DNA of 64,000 nucleotides. Origin: Cytobacillus suaedae (GTDB taxonomy: Bacteria; Bacillota; Bacilli; Bacillales; Bacillaceae_L). Position 1 is the first letter of the stretch. Each line of letters starts with the position of its first letter. The stretch lies in contig CP063163.1 of assembly GCA_014960805.1 (NCBI GenBank), forward strand, positions 3,187,001 through 3,251,000. The letters are read 5' to 3'. This document shows, one piece after another, positions 17,088 through 26,709 of the stretch. The notes beneath the pieces were generated by a model, which saw nothing but the letters and a program-made list of their open reading frames with translations, was not told where the DNA came from and searched no databases. The translations under genes and the position numbers were made by a program.

Positions 17088-18980
17088 TTATTGATTTAAG
17101 TTTTGTGATTGATCTTGATAAGACTTTCCATTATAGAAACGTAGTAGATCTCCATAAACGATTTGATCGGAGTAATCTAATTCTTGCTTAGCCTTTTTCA
17201 TAAATGGCTCACAATATGCCTCTTTTGTCGGTTCACCAGTTTGTTTATCATAACACGTATTTTTTGTATAAACATAGTTTTCAGTGATGAAACTACCATC
17301 TCTTAAAACAGCAAATGATAATTTTTGATTTGAAAATACGTCTGAACCAAAGTGGACATCATCCTTCGTATCAATACCTAATAAATGAAGAATGGTTGGC
17401 TTTAAATCTATCTGTCCAGATACTTTAGAATTAGTTTGTGGGTCCTTATCTGTTACACCTGGGATATGAATAATAAACGGTACACGTTGAAGCTGTACTG
17501 ATTCAAATGGTGTCACTTCACGACCTAAGAATTGACCCATTGCTACGTTATGGTTTTCAGAGATACCGTAATGGTCACCATACATAATAATAATCGAATT
17601 CTCATACAAACCTTCTTCTTTTAAACGAGTAATGAAGTGTTTAACAGCCTCATCTTGGTAACGAACAGTTGGAAAATAGCGATTCAATGTTCGGCTATTT
17701 GAAGTAAACTCGTTTACCATTTTATCTTCTTCATCTAGTTCAAACGGGAAGTGATTTGTTAATGTAATAAATTTTGAATAAAACGGCTGTGGTTGAGATT
17801 TTAGATGTGCAATGGATTGTTCAAAGAAATCTAAATCCTTTAGTCCCCAACCTACTGAGTTTTCCTCATTTACTACATAATCATTAATTTCAAAGAAACG
17901 ATCATAGCCTAATGAACCATACATAATGTCACGATTCCAGAAACTCTTGTCATTCGCATGTAGAACCGAAGAGAAGTAACCATAGTCTTTAATGATCTCA
18001 GGAGTAGCAGTAAATTCATTTCCACTATGTGTGAAGAAGACTGCTCCTCTGCTGATTGGATACAGTGAAGTATCTAATAAAAACTCTGAATCAGATGTTT
18101 TACCTTGACCTGTTTGGTGATAAAAGTTATCAAAGTAGTAACTTTCTTTAATAAAATCATTTAAAAATGGAGTGATTTCTTCACCGTCAATCTTTTCATT
18201 AATAACAAAGCTTTGAGTAGACTCTAAAGAAATAACAATAACATTTTTACCTTGTGCAACTCCATATAAATCTTCATTCGGCTTCTTTTGGTTAGCCTTT
18301 AAAAAGTTCTCAATTTCAATAAATGAACTACTATCAGCCATTGCACGTTGTGCCGAAGATTTGGATTGTAGCACAATATCATAAATGTGATAGTTATACG
18401 TACCAATATTCTTTACTAGCATTTCTCTATCAAACGTACGAGTTAACAATTGTGGTCTTTCTGCTTCTGCTAAGCCAAGGTTAAAGAAGAACACTGCAGC
18501 AACAGTAATAAAGTACGTTCTGCGTTCTCTCTTCGTAAATGACTCAATACTTGCAAAGTTTGGCTTAAGTAACACAATAGCAAAGATCACTGCAACATCA
18601 ACAAATAAAAGTAAATCTGTAAACTTAAATAATTCTGTGAAGCTGCTACCTAAATCCCCCATATTGCTCGTTTGGAACAAGACTGGAATTGTAATAAAGT
18701 CATTAAAGAAACGATAAAATACAACATTCGCAAATAAAATTAACGATGTAATGATACTTACTGTTAGTATATATGCATTTCTTCTCTTCTCTTTAATAAA
18801 GAATGCTAGGCCAAATACTAATAGTAAAAAACTTAATGGATTTATAAAAAGTATAAACTCCTGCATAGGAGACTCTATTTTTATATCAAAGCTAGTTTTA
18901 TAGACTATATAGGTTTTTATCCATAACAATACAGTTGTTAGAGCTAAAAATTTAATTTTAGAAAACGAAAACTTTCGCAT
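17088..18980 (-). CDS. yqgS: lipoteichoic acid synthase, LtaS/YqgS family
   Basis: Transfers glycerol phosphate from phosphatidylglycerol to growing lipoteichoic acid on the outer membrane face. The 630 residues contain five N-terminal membrane helices (to about residue 180) and an extracellular sulfatase-like domain. This has the catalytic threonine context [22 protein letters not shown] for the metal site, and the [10 protein letters not shown] segment. It is one of several LtaS paralogs in Bacillus (LtaS, YfnI, YqgS, YvgJ); the position beside glcK and yqgT indicates YqgS. Confidence 0.93.
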   Translation of the reverse strand: MRKFSFSKIKFLALTTVLLWIKTYIVYKTSFDIKIESPMQEFILFINPLSFLLLVFGLAFFIKEKRRNAYILTVSIITSLILFANVVFYRFFNDFITIPVLFQTSNMGDLGSSFTELFKFTDLLLFVDVAVIFAIVLLKPNFASIESFTKRERRTYFITVAAVFFFNLGLAEAERPQLLTRTFDREMLVKNIGTYNYHIYDIVLQSKSSAQRAMADSSSFIEIENFLKANQKKPNEDLYGVAQGKNVIVISLESTQSFVINEKIDGEEITPFLNDFIKESYYFDNFYHQTGQGKTSDSEFLLDTSLYPISRGAVFFTHSGNEFTATPEIIKDYGYFSSVLHANDKSFWNRDIMYGSLGYDRFFEINDYVVNEENSVGWGLKDLDFFEQSIAHLKSQPQPFYSKFITLTNHFPFELDEEDKMVNEFTSNSRTLNRYFPTVRYQDEAVKHFITRLKEEGLYENSIIIMYGDHYGISENHNVAMGQFLGREVTPFESVQLQRVPFIIHIPGVTDKDPQTNSKVSGQIDLKPTILHLLGIDTKDDVHFGSDVFSNQKLSFAVLRDGSFITENYVYTKNTCYDKQTGEPTKEAYCEPFMKKAKQELDYSDQIVYGDLLRFYNGKSYQDQSQNLNQ

Positions 18981-19302
18981 GGTCTTACCTCCTTGTGTCG
19001 CTCAAAAAATGGATTGCAGGTCACAATTTCCATTTATTAGTTTTGAAGCACGATGAAAATAATCTTAATATGATTTTTACAAAAAAGCAATAATTAATTA
19101 ATGGAAGGCTGGTAACATTATATAGATACGTATTTATTTATTCAGAGTCTATTGTATATAGACGAATGAAAAGTAAAAAAGTTTCGTTAGAACTAAAAGT
19201 TTAAATTATCTAAAAATTGCAACAAAAGCGCTAGAGCTGGACGCAGTGAAACTTAAGGCTAAGTTATCCACAAGATTACTTATTGATAATTTCCTAGACA
19301 AC
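18981..19302. other. gene-free region upstream of LTA synthase
   Basis: Holds an AGGAGGT ribosome binding site just before the LTA synthase start, and otherwise AT-rich sequence that must include its promoter; I could not fix the hexamers. A single DnaA-box match (TTATCCACA, 19264-19272) is present without neighbours. No coding frame is convincing. Confidence 0.5.
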
Positions 19303-19347
19303 AAAAAAAAGCTTCAACTTGATTGGTATTCCAATTGAGTCGAAGCT
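19303..19347 (-). terminator. terminator after glcK
   Basis: A long stem on the minus strand (AGCTTCGACTCAATTGG with near-complement, loop about 4 nt) followed by eight T. It lies 38 bp downstream of the glcK stop. Confidence 0.93.
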
Positions 19348-19385
19348 ACTATTTCATTTGAACTATATGCTTACTTAAGCTAATT

Positions 19386-20342
19386 TTATAGTAAGTTTGT
19401 CTTAGCGAGCCAAGCTCCACCAATTACACCTGCATCGTTTCCTAAAGTTGCAATAGAGATTTTTGCTCCAATTCCTACACGCGGGAACACATATCGTTGA
19501 AAATGTTTAGAAACAGATTGAACTAAAACATCTCCAGCTTTCGAAACTCCACCGCCTAATACGATTTTTTCAGGATTTAGACCATTTGCAAGGTTAGCCA
19601 GTGCAAGGCCTAAATGAAAGCTAATATAATCAAGAACTTCCTTAGCTAATTCATCTCCAGCATTTACTGCATCAAATACGTGTTTTGAGGTAATGGTTCC
19701 ATTACGTTCAAATTCTTCTCGTAAAACGCTTGCCCTTGAATCCTTATTTAACTTCTCAATTGTTATTCGAACTACTCCAGTTGCTGAGGCAATTGTTTCA
19801 AGACAGCCCGTTTTACCACAGTTACAAGGAGTACCACCTTCAACTATAGAGGTAATATGACCAATTTCTCCAGCAGCACCATTCACACCGTGAACGATAT
19901 TTCCATTTGCAATGATACCACCGCCAACTCCTGTTCCAAGAGTTACACAGATTAGATCTTTAGACCCTTCACCTGCGCCCTTCCACATTTCACCTATTGC
20001 AGCGATGTTCGCATCGTTATCAATAATAGCAGACAGTCCTGTTTCAATCTCTAACTGATCCTTTAACGGAAAGTCCTTCCACCCCAAATTGACTGCTTCA
20101 TAAACAACACCTGTATCCATATTCACTGGACCAGGTGCTCCCATACCTATTCCTAGTAGTTTATTCTTAGGTAGATTCAATTCTTCAAGCTTTGAATCAA
20201 TCGCCTTTGCAATGTCCGTTGTAATTTGTGCTTTATTCGTTGGAATCTCCCATTTTTCAATGATTTCTCCGTAGTAACTAACGAAGGCCATTTTTATCGT
20301 TGTTCCACCTAGGTCTACCCCTACTAACAACTGATCTTTCAT
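19386..20342 (-). CDS. glcK: glucokinase (ROK family)
   Basis: Phosphorylates glucose to glucose-6-phosphate in the cytoplasm. The 318 residues contain the ATP-phosphate loop [11 protein letters not shown], the glucose-binding E-x-G-H motif (GEIGHI), the ROK zinc site [10 protein letters not shown] and the C-terminal adenosine loop GGGVSKAG. It lies 46 bp downstream of yqgQ, the same pair as in B. subtilis, so the two form an operon. Confidence 0.95.
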   Translation of the reverse strand: MKDQLLVGVDLGGTTIKMAFVSYYGEIIEKWEIPTNKAQITTDIAKAIDSKLEELNLPKNKLLGIGMGAPGPVNMDTGVVYEAVNLGWKDFPLKDQLEIETGLSAIIDNDANIAAIGEMWKGAGEGSKDLICVTLGTGVGGGIIANGNIVHGVNGAAGEIGHITSIVEGGTPCNCGKTGCLETIASATGVVRITIEKLNKDSRASVLREEFERNGTITSKHVFDAVNAGDELAKEVLDYISFHLGLALANLANGLNPEKIVLGGGVSKAGDVLVQSVSKHFQRYVFPRVGIGAKISIATLGNDAGVIGGAWLAKTNLL

Positions 20343-20388
20343 CTTATCTCATCCTTTATTTAAGATTTTTTTGTGGTTAATTCTTAAT

Positions 20389-20586
20389 TTACTTTTCAGA
20401 TTCCTTTGCCATTTCCTGGCGAAGTAATAAGATCGCCCTTTGAAACTGTTTTATATCGATCATGTTTGATTGATAAAGCTCCCTTACCTCATCTTCCATC
20501 AGTTCTAAGTCCGCTATTCTGTCACCGAGATAAATATATGTACCATAAGTCTTAAGTAGATGTCTAACATCAAAAATGCTGTTCAT
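20389..20586 (-). CDS. yqgQ: YqgQ family protein (DUF910)
   Basis: A 65-residue helical protein starting MNSIFDVRHLLKTYGTYIYLG with alternating acidic and basic helices. It matches YqgQ, always encoded just before glcK in Bacilli. The structure class is known as a small three-helix bundle thought to bind nucleic acid; no function is proven. Confidence 0.9.
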   Translation of the reverse strand: MNSIFDVRHLLKTYGTYIYLGDRIADLELMEDEVRELYQSNMIDIKQFQRAILLLRQEMAKESEK

Positions 20587-20744
20587 ATTTTCGCCTCTTA
20601 AGTCGAGTTTCTTCCTATTAATATGTACTTTTCTGAGAATTTAAAATTCTGCTCACAATGAGCTTCTTCCTAAAAGTTGGTGTATTTTATTTTTACTCTT
20701 CCCATTTAGAGTATTAAAAAATAGAAGGATGTGCAAGCGTGGAT

Positions 20745-20780
20745 GAAAAAAAATAAAGAGTGCCTAGTAGACACTCTTTA
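20745..20780 (-). terminator. terminator after SpoVAF-like gene
   Basis: On the minus strand, AAAGAGTG / CACTCTTT with a 9-nt loop then ATTTTTTTT. The stem touches the stop codon of the germination gene. Confidence 0.85.
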
Positions 20781-22259
20781 TCGATCTGGATCTTCAGGAT
20801 GTAATACGGGTGGTCTCTTATTTTTCAAAGGGATTGGTGATCTGAATAAAACAGATCGAAATGCCCGATATGAAAACGGAATAAACGGCCAAAAGTATGG
20901 AACATTAAAGGATTTCATTCTTGATAACAGAATAATCCAGAGAGTAACAGCAATAACAAATCCAACCACATTAAAAGCAGCCGCTGCAATTAGGAAGATA
21001 ATTCTAACGATTCGATTTGCTAAACTTAGTTCATAACTAGGTGTGGCAAATGTCCCAATGGCCACAACCGCAAAGTAAAGCACTACTTCATTTGTGAACA
21101 AACCAACTTCTACCGCCACTTGACCAATTAATAAGGCTGCCACTAGCCCTAATGCTGTTGCAAGAGACGTCGGTGTATGCACAGCTGCCATCCGGAGCAT
21201 ATCGAGTCCTATCTCAATTAATATAAATTGGACAAATAATGGAATTTCTCCCACTTCATTTGGACCAATAAAACCTAAATTCTCCGGCAAAAGCTCTGGG
21301 TTTACAGATAATAAGTACCAGATTGGCAGCAAGAAGAGTGAAGCCCAAACTGCTATATAACGAACAATCCGTAAGTACGCACCAACTACTGGTTTGTTAC
21401 GATATTCCTCTGCATGCTGTAGATGATGCCAAAAGGTAGTAGGCGTGATGAGAACACTTGGTGATCCATCAACTATGATGATAACGTGTCCTTCGTATAG
21501 GTGTGCAGCTGCTGTGTCTGGTCTTTCTGTATAACGTACAACTGGATAAGGATTCCAATGTCTACCTGAAATAAATTCCTCAATTGTTTTCTCTGCCATT
21601 GGTAATCCGTCTGTATCAATTTTATCAATAGATTTTTTAACTTCATTTACGTGATCTGGATCTGCAATATCCTCTATGTAACAAACGACTATGTCTGTTT
21701 TTGACCGTCTTCCCACTTGCATATATTCCATTCGAAGAGAACGATCTCTTATTCGTCTTCTTGTTAAAGCTGTATTAAATACTATTGTTTCAACAAATCC
21801 ATCTCTTGAACCTCGAACCACTCTTTCAGTGTCAGGTTCTTGTGGTCCCCTTACGGGATAAGTTCTTGCATCTATAATAATCGCTTGATCTATTCCCTCA
21901 ACAAGTAAGACAGTAGGTCCTGCTAATACAGAGTCAACAACTTTATCTAAATCATTTACTTTTTCAACTTCAACGTATGGAATATATGTTTTTATCAATT
22001 TATCAAGTGCATCTTCTTTTAGCGCATTTTCATCAAGATTCGCCAAAAATCTCATTAACAAATGAAGAATATCGTCTTTTGCAAATCCATCAATCAAGAA
22101 CATTGACATGTTCCTACCAGCATATTTTAAATCTAACTGAATCACATCAAAGCTTTTGTCGACACCAAGCCTATCTTTTAAATAGGAAGTATTTTCTTGT
22201 AAGTTTGATGTCACTGGATGTTTGGGTTGCTCAGCTTTCAATTTTACCACTCCTATCAA
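20778..22259 (-). CDS. GerA-family spore germination protein, SpoVAF-like
   Basis: A 493-residue inner spore membrane protein of the GerA-type A subunit family. An N-terminal soluble domain of about 290 residues has the motifs VEGIDQAIIIDARTYP and RGSRDGFVET. Four to six membrane helices follow, with HTPTSLATALGL and a C-terminal PYFWPFIPF tail. Length and tail fit SpoVAF rather than GerAA/GerBA/GerKA. No B or C subunit genes lie next to it. Expression in the forespore is inferred from the family; I did not identify a sigma-G promoter. Confidence 0.88.
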   Translation of the reverse strand: MIGVVKLKAEQPKHPVTSNLQENTSYLKDRLGVDKSFDVIQLDLKYAGRNMSMFLIDGFAKDDILHLLMRFLANLDENALKEDALDKLIKTYIPYVEVEKVNDLDKVVDSVLAGPTVLLVEGIDQAIIIDARTYPVRGPQEPDTERVVRGSRDGFVETIVFNTALTRRRIRDRSLRMEYMQVGRRSKTDIVVCYIEDIADPDHVNEVKKSIDKIDTDGLPMAEKTIEEFISGRHWNPYPVVRYTERPDTAAAHLYEGHVIIIVDGSPSVLITPTTFWHHLQHAEEYRNKPVVGAYLRIVRYIAVWASLFLLPIWYLLSVNPELLPENLGFIGPNEVGEIPLFVQFILIEIGLDMLRMAAVHTPTSLATALGLVAALLIGQVAVEVGLFTNEVVLYFAVVAIGTFATPSYELSLANRIVRIIFLIAAAAFNVVGFVIAVTLWIILLSRMKSFNVPYFWPFIPFSYRAFRSVLFRSPIPLKNKRPPVLHPEDPDR

Positions 22260-22448
22260 ATCGCAAGAAAGAGGCGCACTTTTCTCACGCTAAACAATTG
22301 TACGTAGTTCCTTCACGTCCATCTTTGACTTAATTATGGAAATACATACATGGAATGGTAAAGATTGCATAATATTAATTAGAAAAACTCAAAAATTGTT
22401 ATACTGATATTATTTCTCGGGCAATTCTCACCTATTTAAGCACTAAAT

Positions 22449-22511
22449 TAAAAAAGTGGCATGAAAATGACTACTCATTATTAAATGAGTAACACCATCA
22501 CAACCACTTTA
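22449..22511 (-). terminator. terminator after rhomboid protease gene
   Basis: On the minus strand the stop codon region leads into AAAGTGG...CCACTTTTTT with an inner stem TTACTCATT / AATGAGTA. It is a bulged but long hairpin followed by a T-run. Confidence 0.8.
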
Positions 22512-23696
22512 CATTCTAAATCCTATGATAAGTAGAGAGACCGTTAGCAACACAGTTACAGTAAAATAAATAACACTATTTTTATATAACTTCCTTCCCG
22601 GTAGCGAAACAATCCCAGAAGCTAAAAAGCCACCTATCAAACCACCAATATGTCCTGCATTATCTATGCCAGGCACGATAAATCCAAAGGCTAAATTAAT
22701 GAGAATTATCGTAATAATATTGGTACCCATTGTCCGGAAAAACAGTTTTGGATAGGACAATCCGAAGAATAGTAATGCTCCAAATAGTCCAAATATAGCA
22801 CCAGAGGCACCTGCTGATACGGATGAACTAAATAAAAAACTCCCCAAACTTCCTGCAAATCCGGCAAAAATATACAAAATCAAAAAACGAGTTCTACCAA
22901 AAATACGCTCAACTGCACTTCCGAGAAAATAAAGGGCAAGTGTGTTCATTAATAAATGAAAGATACCTATATGTAAAATTATAGGGGTGAAAAACCTCCA
23001 CCATTCTCCATTTAATATTAAGGTATTTTCTTTTGCACCAAATGCTAATAGTGTATCTATGTTTGTACTTCCTCCACGTAGTTCAAGAAGTAAAAACATT
23101 AGTACCTGGAGCGCAATAAAAACATATGTAAAGAATGGTTTACTATATTGAAAAATCCGTTGTTCATTTTTTATTCTTCGTTGCGTTTCCTTTAGAACTT
23201 CCCTTCTTAATTCTTCTATGCCACTAGTATCAATTAAAGGACCAGGGGTATCCTTGAAGTCTTCAATTGAAAAATCTGCTAAAAGTTGTAACCGACTGTC
23301 TTCTTTTGCTATATCTGCATGAAGAACGAAGGTTTTCATATTTATGTGTGTTCGATTTTCTTTGATATGTAAAGGTTCTTCAAGTCTATGCTGCCAATCA
23401 TCAACAGGTGGGTAGGTTGACACATATATATTAGCCACATCTAGCTTTTTGAAACCAAGTCGCTTGCTAATATTTCTCACTTTTTGCAAGGTGGTCTCCA
23501 TGTCTCTTTGCATCCAATTTCCCCAGTCAAGATCATAACGTAATATACGAACTAACTTAGGCAACTCTCGCTCAGAGGATTCAAGCCATATTTCTTGTGC
23601 ATTTGTTGATATCTGTAAGATTCGATATTCCTTTTCTAGCACTAACGTTCTAGTTAGCTTCCAAAAAGTATAATCTTGTCGAAAAACCATTAGCAT
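22509..23696 (-). CDS. gluP: rhomboid intramembrane serine protease GluP, without TPR tail
   Basis: Cleaves membrane proteins within the bilayer. It has an N-terminal cytosolic domain of about 180 residues, then a rhomboid core with six to seven helices. The catalytic serine lies in SAGASGAIFGLFG and the catalytic histidine in NAGHIGGLIGG; the HLLMNTLAL histidine and asparagine are also present. Total length is 395 residues. B. subtilis GluP/YqgP is about 507 residues with C-terminal TPR repeats, which are absent here: the frame stops after the last helix with no sign of frameshift. Confidence 0.92.
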   Translation of the reverse strand: MLMVFRQDYTFWKLTRTLVLEKEYRILQISTNAQEIWLESSERELPKLVRILRYDLDWGNWMQRDMETTLQKVRNISKRLGFKKLDVANIYVSTYPPVDDWQHRLEEPLHIKENRTHINMKTFVLHADIAKEDSRLQLLADFSIEDFKDTPGPLIDTSGIEELRREVLKETQRRIKNEQRIFQYSKPFFTYVFIALQVLMFLLLELRGGSTNIDTLLAFGAKENTLILNGEWWRFFTPIILHIGIFHLLMNTLALYFLGSAVERIFGRTRFLILYIFAGFAGSLGSFLFSSSVSAGASGAIFGLFGALLFFGLSYPKLFFRTMGTNIITIILINLAFGFIVPGIDNAGHIGGLIGGFLASGIVSLPGRKLYKNSVIYFTVTVLLTVSLLIIGFRM

Positions 23697-23712
23697 CCCC
23701 CTAACCTTTTAC

Positions 23713-24429
23713 CTAAGTACTAAATATAGTAGATAATTCAGAAACACTTCTAACCTCTATCCCGATACTCTTTCGCACCCTAGGTGTTTCATTTCGTGTA
23801 TTAAAATAAATGGCATCCCAGTTTGCGTTATTCGCCCCTTCTATATCAAGTTCCCAAGAATCACCTACATACACACACCGTTCACTATTCGTACCGAGTC
23901 TTTCTTTTGCAATTGCAAATATTTCAGGAGAAGGCTTTGCAACTTTAACTGCATCTGAGATGATAATACTCTCAAAAAAGAAATGGAGCCCTGCCTTCTT
24001 AAGCTTGTTATATTGTATTTCACTATTACCATTAGTTATGATTCCTAGTTTACTACCTCGAGTTTTTAAGGTTTCTAACAGAGTTTCTATTCCTTTAAAT
24101 GGGACTACAAAATGAGCAACATGCTGATGAAATAATTCTTGCAGTCGGTCAGCTTGCTGAAAGGTAGCTCGATGCCCGAGTTCCTCCATGGATGAAATGA
24201 ACCTTGCTCTTCTGTATTCTTTTCTACTCATTGACTTTTGAGAATACGCATGCCAGTATTCATCACAATATTTTTTAAAGATTGGAAACCATTGTGTGAT
24301 AGATATTTCCTGCTTGCTTTTGTTTTCATCTAATAACAAAGCAAAGCAGTATTCCATTGTTCTTTCAAATGTTTTTTCATAATTGATGATTGTGTTATCT
24401 AGGTCAAAACAAATGATATCCCAATTCAT
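23713..24429 (-). CDS. HAD-superfamily hydrolase
   Basis: A 238-residue cytoplasmic phosphatase of HAD subfamily IA. Motif I is CFDLDNTI (nucleophile D10, acid/base D12); motif II is IITNGNS; the motif III lysine lies in VAKPSPEIF; motif IV is YVGDSWELDIEGA. A helical cap lies between motifs I and II. It resembles YjjG/YfnB-type nucleotidases, but the substrate cannot be fixed. It is 16 bp upstream of gluP on the same strand. Confidence 0.9.
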   Translation of the reverse strand: MNWDIICFDLDNTIINYEKTFERTMEYCFALLLDENKSKQEISITQWFPIFKKYCDEYWHAYSQKSMSRKEYRRARFISSMEELGHRATFQQADRLQELFHQHVAHFVVPFKGIETLLETLKTRGSKLGIITNGNSEIQYNKLKKAGLHFFFESIIISDAVKVAKPSPEIFAIAKERLGTNSERCVYVGDSWELDIEGANNANWDAIYFNTRNETPRVRKSIGIEVRSVSELSTIFST

Positions 24430-24447
24430 TCTTTTCCCTTCTCTAAT

Positions 24448-24500
24448 AAAAAATTTGGCTTTCGATTAAAGAGAGCAGTTCATCTTTAGTCGAAAGCCTT
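24448..24500 (-). terminator. terminator upstream of HAD hydrolase gene
   Basis: On the minus strand, GGCTTTCGACTAAAGAT pairs with ATCTTTAATCGAAAGCC-like sequence around an 8-nt loop, then AAATTTTTT. It ends the small yqgO-like gene. Confidence 0.85.
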
Positions 24501-24510
24501 TGTTGGAGTT

Positions 24511-24693
24511 TTAGTATCGAAATGCCTGTCTCATAAAGCGGTCTCGTAAGAAAGGAATGTTCATGGCGAATGAGACAAAATATCTGCGTATGGATGGATT
24601 ACCAAGTAAGCCATTCATTATTTTATAGCGATAACGGTAAAAAGCATATACTCCACCAAGTACAACAAAAAGTCTTGTAATACCATTAAACAT
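24511..24693 (-). CDS. yqgO: small basic membrane-associated protein (YqgO-like)
   Basis: A 60-residue protein with one hydrophobic N-terminal segment followed by a tyrosine/arginine-rich stretch (YAFYRYRYKI) and a basic tail (RDRFMRQAFRY). GGAGGG lies just before the ATG. Size and position between gluP and yqgN correspond to YqgO of B. subtilis; I assign it by context with modest certainty. Function unknown. Confidence 0.6.
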   Translation of the reverse strand: MFNGITRLFVVLGGVYAFYRYRYKIMNGLLGNPSIRRYFVSFAMNIPFLRDRFMRQAFRY

Positions 24694-24789
24694 CGTATAT
24701 CCCTCCTCACCTTACTTTTTGAAGTTTCTCCGATTTTTATACTGGAGGAAGGCTGGTAAAACTTTAGGAGATGAAGGGAAAATAAAAAC

Positions 24790-25584
24790 TTATCTTATAA
24801 GTAGTATTGAGATAAGACCAGCACTGATGGCTGAAAATAAAATTGACAAGAAATTAACAAGATCATTGTTTATGGCTAAGAATCCTTTATGATGAACAGT
24901 TTTGTTCTTACAGTGAATTGTCTTTTCTGTTTCAATATTACATATCGTACATTTGAAACCAACCTGAACAATTGCCCCTAGAATTGTATCCATTATATTA
25001 CCAGCAAAACCAACAAAAACTAAAAATATTATTATGTATATTGAAAGGTCCCAGTATAGGTATGACAAGAAACATATAAAAATGGAACCAAACAAAGCAG
25101 CGATTGTTCCTAAGTTAGAAACCGCACCAGATGTACCAGGATCTACTTGCTTAAAGCTAGTAATTAAATATGGCCTTTTTTTACTTATTGACCCGATTTC
25201 AGACGCCCAGGTATCTGCATTGGCTGCAGCAATTGAAGCAATAAATGCCGATAACATAGTTGGTGAAGGAAATATGGCCATTGCTATTCCTAGAATGGCA
25301 GGTACACCCCCATTGGCTATCACTTGAACACTATCCCGCTGCTCTCCTTTTTCAATCTTGCCTGATAAATGTTTTTCTTTAAAGTCACTTTTATATTTAC
25401 TCCAAAGACTTGAGCTTGCAAAAAAAGCACCTAATAGCATCAATCCGCCATACCCAAAGCCTATTGCAACAGAAAGCCCCACGAAAATAGTTGCAATACC
25501 ACCTGAAAAAGTTAAAGATTTTAGCTTATATCCAATAACTGCAACTAGAACACAAAGTGTAAAGGGCAGAATGATCTCACTCAT
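24790..25584 (-). CDS. DUF92 family integral membrane protein
   Basis: A 264-residue protein with about six membrane helices. It belongs to the DUF92 family that includes TMEM19 and the plant plastid phytyl-phosphate kinase VTE6. The conserved loop AAANADTWASEIGS and the GxxDPGTSGAVS segment are present. A short cytoplasmic insert has CTICNIE and HCKNKTVHH, a possible metal site. It overlaps the end of yqgN by 8 bp, so the two are coupled. The bacterial substrate is unknown; a prenyl-phosphate kinase role is an extrapolation. Confidence 0.85.
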   Translation of the reverse strand: MSEIILPFTLCVLVAVIGYKLKSLTFSGGIATIFVGLSVAIGFGYGGLMLLGAFFASSSLWSKYKSDFKEKHLSGKIEKGEQRDSVQVIANGGVPAILGIAMAIFPSPTMLSAFIASIAAANADTWASEIGSISKKRPYLITSFKQVDPGTSGAVSNLGTIAALFGSIFICFLSYLYWDLSIYIIIFLVFVGFAGNIMDTILGAIVQVGFKCTICNIETEKTIHCKNKTVHHKGFLAINNDLVNFLSILFSAISAGLISILLIR

Positions 25585-26149
25585 GGCAGTTTATTACCCC
25601 GTGAGTACTAACAATTTTTTGGACAGGTAAATCAAATGGCTCAATTGGTAGATCATCGATGAACTGACCTGGAAAAGCTAAGGACATTGTTGTCCCTTTA
25701 TACGAAGCTAAGTATCGGTCATAGTAACCACCACCATGACCAAGTCGAAAGCCTTTAATAGTAAAGAATAACCCTGGTACAAATAGCAATTGAATCTCAT
25801 TTTGTGATACTTCTTTTGTAATATCTATAATAGGTTCCTTAAGGCCAAAATAGACAACCTCTAATTGGTCAAAGGAGGTTATTTCATGAAATGTCATAGT
25901 CTTAGTAGTTGGGTGGCACTTTGGAACGACAACCCTCTTATTTGACCGCCAAGCTTCTTTAATTAGGTCTGTAGTATTCGGTTCGATTTCTCCAGAGATT
26001 GTGATTCCTATGGTTTTCGACTGAATCCACTCATCCATTTTTACTACATTTTCTGTAATCTCAGCTGATAACCTTGAACGAGACTGTTCAGATAGTGATA
26101 AAAGCTCATGTTTAATTTCCGCACGAAGTTGTTTTTTCGTTTTCAACAA
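25577..26149 (-). CDS. yqgN: 5-formyltetrahydrofolate cyclo-ligase
   Basis: Converts 5-formyl-THF to 5,10-methenyl-THF with ATP, returning folate to one-carbon metabolism. The 190 residues show the N-terminal KKQLRAEIK basic start, the VPKCH substrate loop and the C-terminal signature GFRLGHGGGYYDRYL, with ATP/Mg-binding glycines. First gene of a two-gene unit with the DUF92 protein. Confidence 0.94.
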   Translation of the reverse strand: MLKTKKQLRAEIKHELLSLSEQSRSRLSAEITENVVKMDEWIQSKTIGITISGEIEPNTTDLIKEAWRSNKRVVVPKCHPTTKTMTFHEITSFDQLEVVYFGLKEPIIDITKEVSQNEIQLLFVPGLFFTIKGFRLGHGGGYYDRYLASYKGTTMSLAFPGQFIDDLPIEPFDLPVQKIVSTHGVINCHE

Positions 26150-26709
26150 CTACACCCCCTGACTGTATCTAAAATAATTTTATCATAATTAACTAAAGAT
26201 GAAGGACATGAAGTTTGGGAAATTTTATAATTTGTGGCATCGGACTGATTGCTCTACTGCATTGAACCTGTCCGTATCACCTCTTGATTCGGACTTGTTT
26301 GGATTAGGTTAAACTGAACCTTATCATAAATAAAAGAGGTTTTGACCAGAAAACTCTCCTTAAGGATGGGAGAGGCTAGAAAAAAAAAATAGGAATGGTA
26401 TTGCCGAAAGATATATTAAATGAATTGACAATTGTTAGAAACCTATTAAACTAAAGTTAATTCTTTCCGCATGTTTTTACATATTATTTCTTTATCTTTG
26501 CTAATCCGCGATTATTATTTACGTTTGCAATTCTCCAATTGAAGTAATATTAGTTACTCCTCCTTTTTACGATATTATCTGCTACTTGTTAATTTTCATA
26601 GTTTTTCAAAAAACTGTCTAAAAATCAAATTGAACCAATAATGGAGATGATTCATTGGAATTATTAAATGTTTATGTTGTGAATGTTCTATTAGATAGGA
26701 GAGGGATGT
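26150..26709. other. gene-free 560-bp region between yqgN and nuclease gene
   Basis: AT-rich, with promoters for both divergent genes expected. I see short GGAC/GTCC words (GCATCGGACTGA, CTGTCCGTA, TTCGGACTTG around 26240-26310) loosely like the repeat family elsewhere, and a small hairpin CTCTCC/GGGAGAG near 26363-26380 followed by an A-run. No open frame with ribosome binding site. Confidence 0.5.

Noticed and set aside
19264-19272. DnaA box TTATCCACA upstream of LTA synthase
   Set aside because: A single 9-bp match without clustering or an AT-rich unwinding element is not evidence for an origin or DnaA-titration site.
18981-19302. Riboswitch or leader RNA before LTA synthase
   Set aside because: No conserved aptamer motif and no terminator/antiterminator pair between the glcK terminator and the start codon.
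26240-26310. Scattered GGAC/GTCC words resembling a fourth array
   Set aside because: Spacing is irregular and the TTATTT tails are missing, so it does not meet the pattern seen at the other three loci.
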